From positions 806,001-870,000 of the forward strand of contig NZ_RCYU01000001.1 of assembly GCF_004166885.1 (NCBI RefSeq): DNA of 64,000 nucleotides. The letters are read 5' to 3'. A program made the position numbers and the translations under genes. Below, one piece after another: positions 24,048 through 32,311 of this stretch (positions are counted from its first letter, which is position 1; each line of letters begins with the position of its first letter). This DNA comes from Streptococcus sp. bf_0095 (GTDB taxonomy: Bacteria > Bacillota > Bacilli > Lactobacillales > Streptococcaceae). Below the pieces are notes generated by a model. The model saw only the letters and a list, made by a program, of their open reading frames with translations, did not search any database and was not told where the DNA came from.

Positions 24048-24076
24048 AGCCCAGGAAAGCATATTTCCTGGGTTTT
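24048..24076 (+). terminator. Terminator-like hairpin, left copy flanking repeat A3
   Basis: CCCAGGAAA / TTTCCTGGG with a 5-nt loop (GCATA) and a T run. The same hairpin with loop ACATA recurs at 24327-24357. Together with 23986-24017 and repeat A3 these fill the 413-bp gap 23951-24363. Confidence 0.75.
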
Positions 24077-24165
24077 GAATGTAGACCAAACTGCTTTTTA
24101 CATAAAATAGCTAAATGATTCTTCAAAAGAATGACTTCTATTTTTAAATTTATTTAAGTAGAATT

Positions 24166-24303
24166 AAAACTTTCCGCAGTGAGAAAAGTGCCTGAAACAC
24201 AGTTGTTTCAGGCACTCGGAATTATTGAGACCTTAGGCTCAATAATTAGTCATGGAACTTCGAAGAAGTTCGCTGACGTCCGTACTCACCTAAGGAAAGT
24301 TTT
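24166..24303 (+). repeat. Structured repeat family A, copy A3
   Basis: A 138-bp copy with inverted ends AAAACTTTCC / GGAAAGTTTT. The outermost pair differs from copy A2 (A-T instead of G-C), keeping the pairing. Hairpins GTGCCTGAAA/TTTCAGGCAC, AATTATTGAG/CTCAATAATT and GAACTTC/GAAGTTC are present. It lies between convergent genes and between two copies of one terminator hairpin. Confidence 0.88.
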
Positions 24304-24326
24304 AAAGAAGCTTTTTCTTCAATCTT

Positions 24327-24357
24327 AAACCCAGGAAAACATATTTCCTGGGTTTTT
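24327..24357 (-). terminator. Terminator-like hairpin, right copy, serving the 24364 gene
   Basis: AAACCCAGGAAA / TTTCCTGGGTTT, 12-bp stem with loop ACATA. It can end transcription from both directions; it lies 7 bp after the stop of the minus-strand gene. Confidence 0.75.
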
Positions 24358-24363
24358 CGCTTC

Positions 24364-25632
24364 TTATTGACGATAGAAGTATTGATCCGCTGGATAGTTT
24401 CCAGCTGATTGGGTAACAACTAAGCGAGGTTTGCTCTTATCTGACTGGTCTCCATCAGGATTTTCAAAACCAATCTTAAAGAGGCCAACAGCTACTCCTG
24501 TTTCTCCCACACGTAGGTCTACATAAGGGACTTTACTTGTCTTATCAGAGTTCGGGACTGCTTTTAATCTTCCTTGGCCTTTCACAGTTCCATCTTCTTG
24601 GATGACCATCTCTTGGCCTTTGGCATTGCGCCATGTCCCTGCCAGACTTGAGAAGTCTCCACTATTGATAGCCGCAATATCGAGGTCTGCTTCCTTCTTA
24701 GGCTCTGGGTAGGCTTCCCACCACTTGTCCTGGTAGGCTTGGAAGGAGGCTTGATGGTAGAAGATACGTCTCAACGGTGAAACGACGCCATCAGGACCTT
24801 GAACATTTTCAGGAATCAAGGTGATAACCAATTCTTGACCAGGACTTGCTCCGGTTGTCCCAGCTTGGACAAAGTAAACCTGATAGGTCGCGCCTGCTTT
24901 CTTAGGTTTCTTATCTTTATTGAGGACAAATTGGACATTGGTGGCTCCACTCCAGAAGCTCCATCCATTGTCCTTATCAGAGTAGATAGAAGGAAAGACA
25001 GTAGTCCGGTGATTGTAATAATCTTCTGGACTATATCCATACAACTTAAAGCCTGAATCTGCAATCTGTTGTTCAATAGATTCATTAGAATAACTTCCTG
25101 AGAAGGTTGTCAAATCTCCATCCAGTACTGCGTCATCTGGATTCGTCGACTTGAAGAAATCCTTCCGATTGGCAAAGACCATTTCGTGATCCGGATCTTT
25201 GTCTGACATGGTGACCGTAATGAGGGGATCCTTATCTGATTGGTATTTAAAGATACGCACAGTGACGGTAAAATCAGTATTCCCATCAGACTTTTTCATC
25301 TGACTAGTAGAAACTTTATTGGCTCCTTCTACTTTGAAATTCGTTGAGAAAGTTGCTGATACAGGACCATCTTCTGTCTCATAATCAATCTTCCAAGATT
25401 TCCCATCTTTTTGAATCTTGGCCTTATCACGCGCGCTAGAGACATATTCACCAGACAAATCGATGGCTTTTTCCTTAGATGAGGACGAGGTCTTCGAGGT
25501 CTGGTTGAACTCTTTTTGATGATCCAGTTGGATATTGGAGCTAGAGTAGAGATAGACTCCACCAATTAGAACCACTGCACTCACAAAAGCGATGATCATC
25601 CAAAGATATTTCTTATCTAACTTTTTGATCAT
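24364..25632 (-). CDS. Membrane-anchored protein with DUF6287-like domain
   Basis: This 422-residue protein has one N-terminal membrane anchor (residues 10-29, MIIAFVSAVVLIGGVYLY) and a Ser/Thr-rich linker. A large extracellular part follows. Two regions begin with the same theme, ID-SGEY (about 58) and LDIAAINSGDFSSLAGTWRN (about 317). The latter resembles DUF6287, a small streptococcal surface domain. There is no lipobox or LPXTG motif, so it stays anchored by the helix. AAGGAGGT lies 6 nt before the ATG. Function unknown. Confidence 0.7.
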   Translation of the reverse strand: MIKKLDKKYLWMIIAFVSAVVLIGGVYLYSSSNIQLDHQKEFNQTSKTSSSSKEKAIDLSGEYVSSARDKAKIQKDGKSWKIDYETEDGPVSATFSTNFKVEGANKVSTSQMKKSDGNTDFTVTVRIFKYQSDKDPLITVTMSDKDPDHEMVFANRKDFFKSTNPDDAVLDGDLTTFSGSYSNESIEQQIADSGFKLYGYSPEDYYNHRTTVFPSIYSDKDNGWSFWSGATNVQFVLNKDKKPKKAGATYQVYFVQAGTTGASPGQELVITLIPENVQGPDGVVSPLRRIFYHQASFQAYQDKWWEAYPEPKKEADLDIAAINSGDFSSLAGTWRNAKGQEMVIQEDGTVKGQGRLKAVPNSDKTSKVPYVDLRVGETGVAVGLFKIGFENPDGDQSDKSKPRLVVTQSAGNYPADQYFYRQ

Positions 25633-25665
25633 TTCAATACCTCCTTGGAATGGTAGTTACCTATT

Positions 25666-25694
25666 AGTATACCTCAAATTCTATTTAAAGCAAA
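25666..25694 (-). promoter_or_regulatory. Promoter of the DUF6287-like gene
   Basis: On the minus strand TTTGCT and TATACT are separated by 17 bp, about 34 bp upstream of the start codon. Confidence 0.55.
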
Positions 25695-25742
25695 CTTTGA
25701 CCGAATTTCATAAACTTTTTATCGTTTTTCGATACTTTTTTA

Positions 25743-25770
25743 TTGACTATTTTTTTATAAGGAGTATACT
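25743..25770 (+). promoter_or_regulatory. Promoter of the DUF2975-HTH operon
   Basis: TTGACT and TATACT are separated by 16 bp, 37 bp before the start codon at 25808. The flanking TATAAGGAGTATACTATAA stretch could contain an operator for the HTH protein encoded second in the operon. Confidence 0.7.
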
Positions 25771-25807
25771 ATAAGTAAATAATAAATAAACTTTCAGGAG
25801 GCTTGCG

Positions 25808-26329
25808 ATGAAAAACTCGAAAACCCTAAAAAATATCATTGAAGTCTTAACGGCTTTCATTTACTTCTGTGGCTTTATGACCGTGGTAGCACTGGTCATC
25901 CACCTTCTTTCACGGATGGGTGTGTTTAAGGATCTCGTTCAATCTGGGCGCTTGTCCTTTGAGGTGAATGGCATCCAGCTTTTCCCAAAACATCTGCAAC
26001 CCCTATGGCAGTTGCTCTTCCCACTAGCCTCAAGTGCTATTTATATTCTTCTTCTCATCACCATTCGTAGCTTCCTCCAAAATCTCTACCAAGAAAAGAT
26101 CTTTTCTCACTCCAACATTGATCTTTGCAACCGAGCTTGGAAGATCTTATTGGTCTTGTCCTTTATGTCTGGTACACTTGAAACCAGTGGCGACGTTTAT
26201 CTCCTTCCCTTTACCTTCCAATTGACCTTTAATACGGGACTCCTCCTCGCTGTCCCAATTGTCTGGGTGCTTGGCAAGATTTTAGAGAGAGGGATTGCGA
26301 TCGCCGAAGAAAACGAGCTGACTATTTAA
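25808..26329 (+). CDS. DUF2975 membrane protein
   Basis: This 173-residue protein has four predicted transmembrane helices (about 13-33, 60-83, 110-128, 138-158) and a short cytoplasmic loop with FLQNLYQEKIFSHSNIDLC, matching DUF2975. AGGAGG precedes the ATG. It is 10 nt upstream of a small XRE-type regulator, the classic partner of DUF2975 proteins. The pair may form a membrane-linked transcription switch, an inference from gene order. Confidence 0.82.
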   Translation: MKNSKTLKNIIEVLTAFIYFCGFMTVVALVIHLLSRMGVFKDLVQSGRLSFEVNGIQLFPKHLQPLWQLLFPLASSAIYILLLITIRSFLQNLYQEKIFSHSNIDLCNRAWKILLVLSFMSGTLETSGDVYLLPFTFQLTFNTGLLLAVPIVWVLGKILERGIAIAEENELTI

Positions 26330-26339
26330 GGAGGGTACC

Positions 26340-26546
26340 ATGATTATCGTCAATCTAGATGTCATGCTAGCCAAGCGAAAGATGAAATCCAACGAACTAG
26401 CTGACAAAATCGGCATCACTACCGCCAACCTCTCCATCCTCAAGACAGGCAAGGCCAAAGCCATCCGCTTCACCACCCTTGAAGCCATCTGCAAAGAACT
26501 GGACTGCCAACCAGGAGATATTCTGGAATACAGGCCAGATGAATAG
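26340..26546 (+). CDS. XRE/Cro-type HTH regulator (YozG-like)
   Basis: This encodes 68 residues, a single helix-turn-helix domain: VMLAKRKMKSNELADKIGIT followed by TTANLSILKTGKAKAIRF and LEAICKELDCQPGDILEY. This is the small YozG/Cro family always found beside DUF2975 proteins. AAGGAGG lies 6 nt before the ATG. It probably regulates its own operon. Confidence 0.88.
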   Translation: MIIVNLDVMLAKRKMKSNELADKIGITTANLSILKTGKAKAIRFTTLEAICKELDCQPGDILEYRPDE

Positions 26547-26571
26547 GAAATATCTTAAGAAAAGTAATTGG

Positions 26572-26708
26572 AGACTTTCCTTAGGTGAGGACGGACGGTA
26601 GCGAATCCCTCTGGGATTCCATACCTAAAATTTGAGCCTACTGTCTCAAAACTTCCGAGAGTCTGAAATGAAATCTTTCAGGCTCTTTTCTCACTGATGA
26701 AAACTATA
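26572..26708 (-). repeat. Structured repeat family A, copy A4 (diverged)
   Basis: The element is on the minus strand. Its 3' end (CTCACCTAAGGAAAGTCTC) is well conserved and the 5' end is partly decayed. The last hairpin is GAATCCC/GGGATTC instead of GAACTTC/GAAGTTC, so both arms changed together. It lies between the convergent HTH and metG genes. Confidence 0.8.
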
Positions 26709-26718
26709 GCGATACAAC

Positions 26719-26745
26719 AAAAGCACTCCCACGGGGAGTGCTTTT
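26719..26745 (-). terminator. Bidirectional terminator after metG
   Basis: A perfect 12-bp stem AAAAGCACTCCC / GGGAGTGCTTTT with loop ACG, 18 bp from the metG stop. Confidence 0.88.
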
Positions 26746-26762
26746 AGTATACAATCATCAGT

Positions 26763-28754
26763 TTAGCCAATGATGCTTCCATTTGGTACAGATGGATCAA
26801 CGGTCAAGACCGTTAATTGATCCCCGTGTTCTGCGGAAAGAATCATGCCTTGGCTGACATATTTTTTCATCATCTTGCGTGGTTTGAGGTTAGCCACGAT
26901 TTGAAGTTTTTTGCCGACCAATTCTTGTTCATTTGGATAGAATTGAGCGATACCAGAGAGGATTTGACGGTCTTCGCCATCTCCTGCATCTAGGCGGAAG
27001 CGAAGCAATTTGTCAGATCCTTCGACGCGTTCAACTTCTTTGACCTCTGCTACACGGATTTCGACCTTGTCAAAGTCTTCAAATTTGATCTCATCTTTTT
27101 CAGACTTGAGTTCCACTTCTTCTGGAATCCATTCTTTTTCTTCTGTTTTACCAGCAGTCATTTGAAATTGGATGTAGGCAATTTCTTCATCCATATCCAG
27201 GCGAGGGAAGATTGGAGTTCCTTTGGCAACTACTGTGACATTTTCAGGGAAGCCTGCTAGGGTCAAGTTCTCAAGATCGAAGTCCAAGCCCAAGCCAAGT
27301 TGTTCCATAATGGCATTTGAGGTGTTCATCATGAATGGTTGGATGAGGTGAGCTACGACACGAAGGCTAGCTGCCAAGTGAGCCATGACCGCTGCCAATT
27401 GTTCCTTGTCACCATCTTCTTTAGCAAGGACCCATGGAGCTGTCTCGTCGATGTATTTATTGGTGCGAGAGATGATATTCCACACTGCTTCCAAAGCGCG
27501 TGGGTAATCAACCGCATTCATTTGCTTATGGTATTCAGCAATGTTTTCTTCAACTACCTTAGCCAAATCTGCATCAAACGCAGTGACATTTTCGACATAG
27601 GCTGGAACTTGACCACCAAAGTACTTGTTGATCATCGCTACCGTCCGGTTAAGGAGGTTACCAAGGTCATTGGCCAATTCATAGTTGATGCGGGCTACAT
27701 AGTCTTCTGGTGTGAAGGTACCATCTGAACCAACTGGCAGACTACGCATGAGGTAGTAACGGAGCGGATCCAAGCCAAAGCGTTCTACCAACATTTCTGG
27801 GTAGATGACATTTCCTTTAGACTTAGACATCTTACCGTCTTTCATGACAAACCAACCATGGGCAATCAAGCGGTCTGGCAATTTGATATCGAGCATCATG
27901 AGAAGGATTGGCCAGTAGATAGAGTGGAAACGAAGAATGTCTTTTCCAACCATGTGGAAGACCGTTCCGTTCCAGAACTTGTCAAAGTTGCCATGCTCAT
28001 CTTGGCCATAACCAAGTGCCGTCACATAGTTGAGAAGGGCGTCAATCCATACATAGACCACGTGTTTTGGATTGGATGGAACTGGGACTCCCCAGGTAAA
28101 GGTTGTCCGAGATACCGCCAAGTCTTCCAAACCTGGCTCGATGAAGTTTTTCAACATTTCGTTCAGACGGCCATCTGGAGTGATGAAATCAGGTTGGGAT
28201 TTAAAAAATTCGACCAAGCGGTCTTGGTATTTGCTGAGGCGAAGGAAATAAGATTCTTCAGAAACCCATTCTACTTCATGGCCTGACGGGGCTACCCCAC
28301 CGACGACCTTACCATTCTCATCACGGTAAACCTCAGCCAATTGGCTTTCTGTAAAGAACTCTTCATCAGAGACTGAATACCAACCAGAGTATTCACCCAG
28401 GTAGATGTCATCTTGAGCCAGTAAGCGTTCGAAGACTTGGGCCACCACTTTTTCATGGTAATCGTCAGTCGTACGGATGAATTTATCGTATGAGATATCG
28501 AGTAATTGCCAGAGTTCTTTCACTCCAACCGCCATCCCATCTACATAAGCTTGTGGCGTAATCCCAGCTTCTTCTGCTTTTTGCTGGATCTTTTGCCCGT
28601 GCTCATCGAGACCAGTCAGGTAGAAAACATCGTAGTTCATCATGCGTTTGTAACGCGCCAAGACGTCACAGGCAATGGTTGTATAAGCTGAACCAATATG
28701 CAATTTACCAGATGGGTAATAGATAGGGGTTGTGATGTAGAATGATTTTGTCAT
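26763..28754 (-). CDS. metG: Methionyl-tRNA synthetase
   Basis: This class I synthetase of 663 residues charges tRNA-Met. The HIGH-type signature is HIGS (19-22), and KMSKSKGN lies about residues 308-315. It has the alpha-helical anticodon domain and a C-terminal tRNA-binding (Trbp111-like OB) domain from about residue 555 ([17 protein letters not shown] ... [12 protein letters not shown]). There is no zinc-binding four-cysteine insert, as in the short streptococcal type. AAGGAA precedes the ATG. Monocistronic with its own promoter and terminator. Confidence 0.97.
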   Translation of the reverse strand: MTKSFYITTPIYYPSGKLHIGSAYTTIACDVLARYKRMMNYDVFYLTGLDEHGQKIQQKAEEAGITPQAYVDGMAVGVKELWQLLDISYDKFIRTTDDYHEKVVAQVFERLLAQDDIYLGEYSGWYSVSDEEFFTESQLAEVYRDENGKVVGGVAPSGHEVEWVSEESYFLRLSKYQDRLVEFFKSQPDFITPDGRLNEMLKNFIEPGLEDLAVSRTTFTWGVPVPSNPKHVVYVWIDALLNYVTALGYGQDEHGNFDKFWNGTVFHMVGKDILRFHSIYWPILLMMLDIKLPDRLIAHGWFVMKDGKMSKSKGNVIYPEMLVERFGLDPLRYYLMRSLPVGSDGTFTPEDYVARINYELANDLGNLLNRTVAMINKYFGGQVPAYVENVTAFDADLAKVVEENIAEYHKQMNAVDYPRALEAVWNIISRTNKYIDETAPWVLAKEDGDKEQLAAVMAHLAASLRVVAHLIQPFMMNTSNAIMEQLGLGLDFDLENLTLAGFPENVTVVAKGTPIFPRLDMDEEIAYIQFQMTAGKTEEKEWIPEEVELKSEKDEIKFEDFDKVEIRVAEVKEVERVEGSDKLLRFRLDAGDGEDRQILSGIAQFYPNEQELVGKKLQIVANLKPRKMMKKYVSQGMILSAEHGDQLTVLTVDPSVPNGSIIG

Positions 28755-28800
28755 TTTCTTTTCCTTTCAAGGCTAATGAAACCTTATGTACTAACACTTC

Positions 28801-28829
28801 ATTATATCATTTTTAGGAGGGCCTGAAAA
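28801..28829 (-). promoter_or_regulatory. Promoter of metG
   Basis: On the minus strand TTTTCA and TATAAT are separated by 17 bp, about 46 bp upstream of the start codon. Confidence 0.6.
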
Positions 28830-28863
28830 CCAAAAATCAGCTAGAGGACTAGACAAGATAAAC

Positions 28864-28888
28864 AAAAAAGCTGACCGAAGTCAGCTTT
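28864..28888 (-). terminator. Terminator downstream of gpmA
   Basis: AAAGCTGAC / GTCAGCTTT stem with a TTCG-type loop and a T6 tail on the minus strand. It lies 130 bp after the gpmA stop, beyond a tandem duplication. Confidence 0.85.
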
Positions 28889-28918
28889 CTATTGTTGATA
28901 ACGAATCCTGCTAGACTT

Positions 28919-29015
28919 GCCTCGCTTTGGCATTTCTAGGCTCGGGATAAAAATATCCACTGGATAAGCCTCGCTTTTTCGTTTTCAGGCTCGGGATAAA
29001 AATATCCACTGGATA
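28919..29015 (-). repeat. Tandem duplication of a hairpin unit after gpmA
   Basis: Two 48-bp units with a 49-bp period (28919-28966 and 28968-29015). The last 29 bp of each (from AGGCTCGGG through TGGATA) are identical. The unit holds ATAAAAATATCC facing GGATATTTTTAT; in the gene-proximal unit this hairpin starts at the gpmA stop codon. Confidence 0.8.
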
Positions 29016-29018
29016 TTT

Positions 29019-29711
29019 TTATTTTCCAAGATAGTATTCTTTTACTACGTTCAATTTTTCGTCAAATTCGAATACCAATGGTGGGAAGTTAGGAATTTCC
29101 ACATCCATGATTTCGTCGTCTGACAATTGTTTGATGTGTTTTACAAGGGCACGAATTGAGTTACCGTGTGCTCCTACGAATACGTTTTTACCATCTTTAA
29201 GAGCTGGAGCGATTTTATCTTCCCAGAATGGAAGGGCACGTTCCAAAGTCACTTTCAAGTTTTCAGCATCTGGAATCACTGAATCGTCAAGTGAAGCGTA
29301 ACGACGGTCAGTGTGAGCTGAGTGCTCATCATCGCGATCCATTGCAGGAGGCAATACATCGTATGAACGACGCCAGATGTGAACTTGCTCATCACCAAAT
29401 TGTTCAGCAGCTTCAGCTTTGTTTTTACCAGTCAATCCACCGTAGTGACGTTCGTTCAAGCGCCATGATTTTTCAACTGGAACCCACAATTGGTCAGAAG
29501 CTTCAAGAGCCAAGTTAGTTGTTTTAATCGCACGTTTCAATACTGAAGTATAAGCTTGGTCAAATTCGATACCAGCTTCTTTGATCAATTTACCAGCGTC
29601 GATCGCTTGTTGTGTACCTTTTTCAGACAAATCAACATCAGCCCAACCAGTGAAAAGGTTAGCTTTATTCCATTCAGACTCACCGTGGCGAGCAAAAACC
29701 AATTTTACCAT
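29019..29711 (-). CDS. gpmA: 2,3-bisphosphoglycerate-dependent phosphoglycerate mutase
   Basis: This 230-residue glycolytic enzyme interconverts 3- and 2-phosphoglycerate. RHGESEWN (8-15) contains the phosphohistidine His9; the second catalytic histidine is in [15 protein letters not shown] and [14 protein letters not shown] are typical of the dPGM family. Codon use is strongly biased, as for highly expressed genes. AAGGAG lies 9 nt before the ATG. The stop codon is embedded in the start of a hairpin. Confidence 0.97.
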   Translation of the reverse strand: MVKLVFARHGESEWNKANLFTGWADVDLSEKGTQQAIDAGKLIKEAGIEFDQAYTSVLKRAIKTTNLALEASDQLWVPVEKSWRLNERHYGGLTGKNKAEAAEQFGDEQVHIWRRSYDVLPPAMDRDDEHSAHTDRRYASLDDSVIPDAENLKVTLERALPFWEDKIAPALKDGKNVFVGAHGNSIRALVKHIKQLSDDEIMDVEIPNFPPLVFEFDEKLNVVKEYYLGK

Positions 29712-29768
29712 TAGATGGATCTCCTTTTTATTCTCCGAGGTTTCCCCCCGTTTATCTATTTTATTCTA

Positions 29769-29792
29769 CTAGATTTTCAGTAAAAAATCTAG
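29769..29792. promoter_or_regulatory. Perfect inverted repeat upstream of gpmA
   Basis: CTAGATTTT / AAAATCTAG with a 6-nt spacer lies about 60 bp upstream of the gpmA start. It may be an operator or a structured leader; no matching consensus is recalled. Confidence 0.4.
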
Positions 29793-29948
29793 TGGCGACC
29801 ATAGAAAAGTGCAATTTCTCACAAAAAAAGTCTGAACGGAGATTTAGTGAAATTATATCAATTCTTTTTCATGGACATTTACATTTTTCACTCATCAGCT
29901 TCTAAATCTTTCCTCTCTATCTTTTTCCGCAAACCATACCAAACAAAA

Positions 29949-29968
29949 AAACCTCTAACAAGAGGTTT
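29949..29968 (-). terminator. Terminator of perR
   Basis: AAACCTCT / AGAGGTTT stem with a 4-nt loop followed by T7 on the minus strand, directly after the perR stop. Confidence 0.85.
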
Positions 29969-29970
29969 GC

Positions 29971-30432
29971 TTATAATTGCTTCTTCTGACACTCTGGACA
30001 GATTCCATAAACGGTGGTTTGGCACTTGGTAATGATGTAGCCACTTTTTTCTCTCGCTTCTGCTCTCACGTCTGGAACTTCGATGTCAACATCGTCAATC
30101 TTCCCACAAGACTCGCAAATCAGATTCAAATGATCGTGTCCCATAAAATCAAAGTAGGTCGTGGTATCATTGCGTACTTTTATCTCAGAGACAAAGCCTT
30201 CATCAATGAGGACCTTGAGATTGTTATAAACGGTTGCCAGGCTCATATTGGGAAAGGCTGGTTTTAAATCTTGGTAGATGGCATCCGCACTTGGATGTTC
30301 CTGGCTTTTGACAAGATAGGAAAGGACCGCTCGACGCGTCTCTGTAATCCGTACAGATTTTTCACGCAAGTGTTGCAATACATCTTCTACTTTTTGTTGT
30401 TGAACGGAATCAAGTGTTAAACAAGCTAGCAT
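29971..30432 (-). CDS. perR: Peroxide-responsive Fur-family repressor
   Basis: This 153-residue protein has a winged helix (residues ~25-95, with SADAIYQDLK and SLATVYNNLKVL) and a metal-binding dimer domain. The two zinc CxxC pairs are CESC and CPEC, and the regulatory site has HDHLN. It is the streptococcal PerR type, which represses dpr and other peroxide genes when its iron or manganese site is intact. The Per-box upstream of dpr (62751) is a likely target in this same window. AAAGGGGG precedes the ATG. Confidence 0.88.
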   Translation of the reverse strand: MLACLTLDSVQQQKVEDVLQHLREKSVRITETRRAVLSYLVKSQEHPSADAIYQDLKPAFPNMSLATVYNNLKVLIDEGFVSEIKVRNDTTTYFDFMGHDHLNLICESCGKIDDVDIEVPDVRAEAREKSGYIITKCQTTVYGICPECQKKQL

Positions 30433-30518
30433 GGTCTTCCCCCTTTCTGTCTCTTCTTTAAAACTATTATATCACGAATGCCAAATTTTGCCTAATTAGA
30501 ATGTTTGTAAATAAGAAA

Positions 30519-30695
30519 AGAGGCTTGGACAAAAGTCCTAGCCTCTCAATTATCTTTAGATTGTCGAGCAAGACGCAGTGGTTGAGCGGGCTCTACTACG
30601 CTGATTTCATCAGCTTTTACAGCCCTACTCAACTGTGCGGAGGTGGGACGACGAAATCGAATTCTAACGAATGACCGATTTCTGTCCCACTCTCT
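30519..30695 (-). repeat. Structured repeat family B, copy B1
   Basis: A ~177-bp element. One end is the hairpin GTGGGAC/GTCCCAC with GAAATCG/CGATTTC inside; the centre is GTTGAG/CTCAAC enclosing GCTGAT/ATCAGC; the other end is GAGGCT/AGCCTC. Other copies are at 40443, 43371 and 44979. It fills most of the gap between perR and the small membrane-protein gene. Confidence 0.88.
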
Positions 30696-30709
30696 TTTGT
30701 ATTCTATTC

Positions 30710-30865
30710 TTAACTTCCCCAATTAAGGATCCATCTCATGGTTCCTAGTAAAAATTTAACAAAGAGGAACATAAAGAAGAGTTCCACAATAAACCAGAGA
30801 CCTTTCAATAGATAAATAATTGGTTTAATCATGAGTAGAACAAAGATTCCAAAAATCCATCTCAT
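30710..30865 (-). CDS. Small membrane protein (51 aa)
   Basis: ATG at 30865 is preceded by GGAGG 8 nt upstream and by a good promoter at 30895-30923. The 51-residue product begins MRWIFGIFVLLMIKP and is almost entirely hydrophobic with two helices (about 3-20 and 23-42), ending in a second MRWILNWG copy of its start. It is a small integral membrane protein of unknown role, transcribed between hup and perR. Confidence 0.7.
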   Translation of the reverse strand: MRWIFGIFVLLMIKPIIYLLKGLWFIVELFFMFLFVKFLLGTMRWILNWGS

Positions 30866-30894
30866 GGCCCACCCTCCATTTCTCACTTTTTTCT

Positions 30895-30923
30895 ATTATA
30901 CTCCTATTTATAGGCCCTGTCTA
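30895..30923 (-). promoter_or_regulatory. Promoter of the 51-aa membrane protein gene
   Basis: TAGACA and TATAAT are separated by 17 bp on the minus strand; the -35 matches five of six consensus bases. Confidence 0.7.
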
Positions 30924-30940
30924 GAAAGGACTCCAATACA

Positions 30941-30975
30941 AAAAGTTCCCTCTAGCAAGCTAGAAGGAACTTTCG
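30941..30975 (-). terminator. Terminator of hup
   Basis: GAAAGTTCC-TCTAGC / GCTAGA-GGAACTTT stem followed by T on the minus strand, 10 bp after the stop. Confidence 0.85.
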
Positions 30976-30984
30976 TAATCACAA

Positions 30985-31260
30985 TTATTTAACTGCGTCT
31001 TTAAGAGCTTTACCAGCTTTGAATGCTGGAACTTTAGAAGCAGCGATTTTGATTTCTTTACCAGTTTGTGGGTTGCGACCTTTACGAGCTGCACGTTCAC
31101 GAACTTCGAAGTTACCGAAACCGATCAATTGAACTTTTTCACCTTTTGAAAGGTATTCTGAAACAGCTGCAAATACAGCGTCAACTGCTGCTGCTGAGTC
31201 TTTTTTAGTCAATTCTGTAGCTTCTGCCACTTTTGCGATCAAATCTTGTTTGTTAGCCAT
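30985..31260 (-). CDS. hup: DNA-binding protein HU
   Basis: This 91-residue histone-like protein shows the standard HU pattern: [20 protein letters not shown], then [20 protein letters not shown] in the DNA-binding arm with its intercalating proline, and a C-terminal [11 protein letters not shown]. The only HU of streptococci; it compacts and bends DNA throughout the nucleoid. GGAGG lies 9 nt before the ATG. Codon bias indicates high expression, in keeping with the strong promoter. Confidence 0.96.
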   Translation of the reverse strand: MANKQDLIAKVAEATELTKKDSAAAVDAVFAAVSEYLSKGEKVQLIGFGNFEVRERAARKGRNPQTGKEIKIAASKVPAFKAGKALKDAVK

Positions 31261-31306
31261 TTAACAAATCCTCCAAATTTTTTTAGGTTTTACCCTTAAC
31301 ATCTCT

Positions 31307-31335
31307 ATCATATCTAAAAAATGCTTTTAGGTCAA
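31307..31335 (-). promoter_or_regulatory. Promoter of hup
   Basis: TTGACC and TATGAT are separated by 17 bp on the minus strand. Confidence 0.75.
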
Positions 31336-31394
31336 GTACTAAACCTGTTTTTATAAACTTTTATGTAGGAATAAATTCCTTTATTGACGGGCTT

Positions 31395-32228
31395 CTATGC
31401 AAATCGGACAAGAACTGCCCAAGCATCTTCACCAGTGTGGGTTTGAATGATCGAACCTGTTTCCAAAACAGAGATTGGAGTTGCAACCAAAGGCTGTAAT
31501 TGCGCCTTCATTTCGTTAGCAAAGTCAGGTCCACCAGCATAGGAAATTCCTATCTCAGCGATTTCTTTACCGGATAAGTCTTGCATCAACTCGTCCAACC
31601 ATTTTTTAAAGGTTTTCTGTCCGCGTCCTTTGACAATCGGTTGCAGTTCATCGTTCTTCATTTCCATGACGACCCGAATATTCAAAAGTGAACTCAATAA
31701 ACCAGTTACGCGTCCAATCCGGCCTCCTTTAACCAGGTTTTCCAAAGTAGAAACCCCAATATAGAGTCTAGTATTTTGCTTGACCTCTTCAATGCGAGCT
31801 ACAATTTCCTCTACGCTAGCACCTTCTTGAGCCAGTTTCGCCGCTTCGACCACTTGGAATTTCATGGCTTGGTCCGTAAAGCTACTATCGATAACTGTTA
31901 CATCTGCATTGGCTAAGGTAGCTCCTTGACGTGCAGCTTCCACTGTACCAGATAAGGCATGAGACATATGGATTGCAATAATTTGCGCCCCTTCTTGAGC
32001 CAATCCTTCGAAGATTTCCGCAAACACACCTACTGGAGGTTGGCTAGTCTTTGGAAGGTTTTTACTGGATTTCATCAACTGAAGGAACTCACCTTCGGTT
32101 AATTCCGCATCTGAGTAGAGAACACCGTCCACCATAACAGAGAGGGGAACGATGGTAATTCCGTATTTTTCAACAACTTCAGGCTCAATCGTTACGGATG
32201 AGTCTGTAACAATTTTTACTTGTGACAT
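31395..32228 (-). CDS. DegV-family fatty-acid-binding protein
   Basis: This 277-residue cytoplasmic protein begins [20 protein letters not shown], with the DegV TDSS motif. It contains the conserved [23 protein letters not shown] and [19 protein letters not shown] blocks. DegV/FakB proteins bind a fatty acid and present it to the kinase FakA for phosphorylation. A TATAAT at about 32265 (minus strand) suggests its own promoter in addition to read-through from the upstream metallophosphoesterase gene. Confidence 0.85.
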   Translation of the reverse strand: MSQVKIVTDSSVTIEPEVVEKYGITIVPLSVMVDGVLYSDAELTEGEFLQLMKSSKNLPKTSQPPVGVFAEIFEGLAQEGAQIIAIHMSHALSGTVEAARQGATLANADVTVIDSSFTDQAMKFQVVEAAKLAQEGASVEEIVARIEEVKQNTRLYIGVSTLENLVKGGRIGRVTGLLSSLLNIRVVMEMKNDELQPIVKGRGQKTFKKWLDELMQDLSGKEIAEIGISYAGGPDFANEMKAQLQPLVATPISVLETGSIIQTHTGEDAWAVLVRFA

Positions 32229-32311
32229 AACATTCCTACAATCTTTTCTTAGATATATCCATTCTATTATATCAAATTTTCTAGGCTTTTGTGGGACAAA
32301 GTCCTTTTTGC

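Noticed and set aside
13582..24303. Family A copies as tRNA-like or tmRNA genes
   Set aside because: The closed multi-arm fold is suggestive, but there is no CCA end, anticodon-like loop or T-loop consensus.
24364..25632. DUF6287-like protein as a lipoprotein
   Set aside because: The hydrophobic N-terminal segment has no cysteine lipobox; it is a simple membrane anchor.
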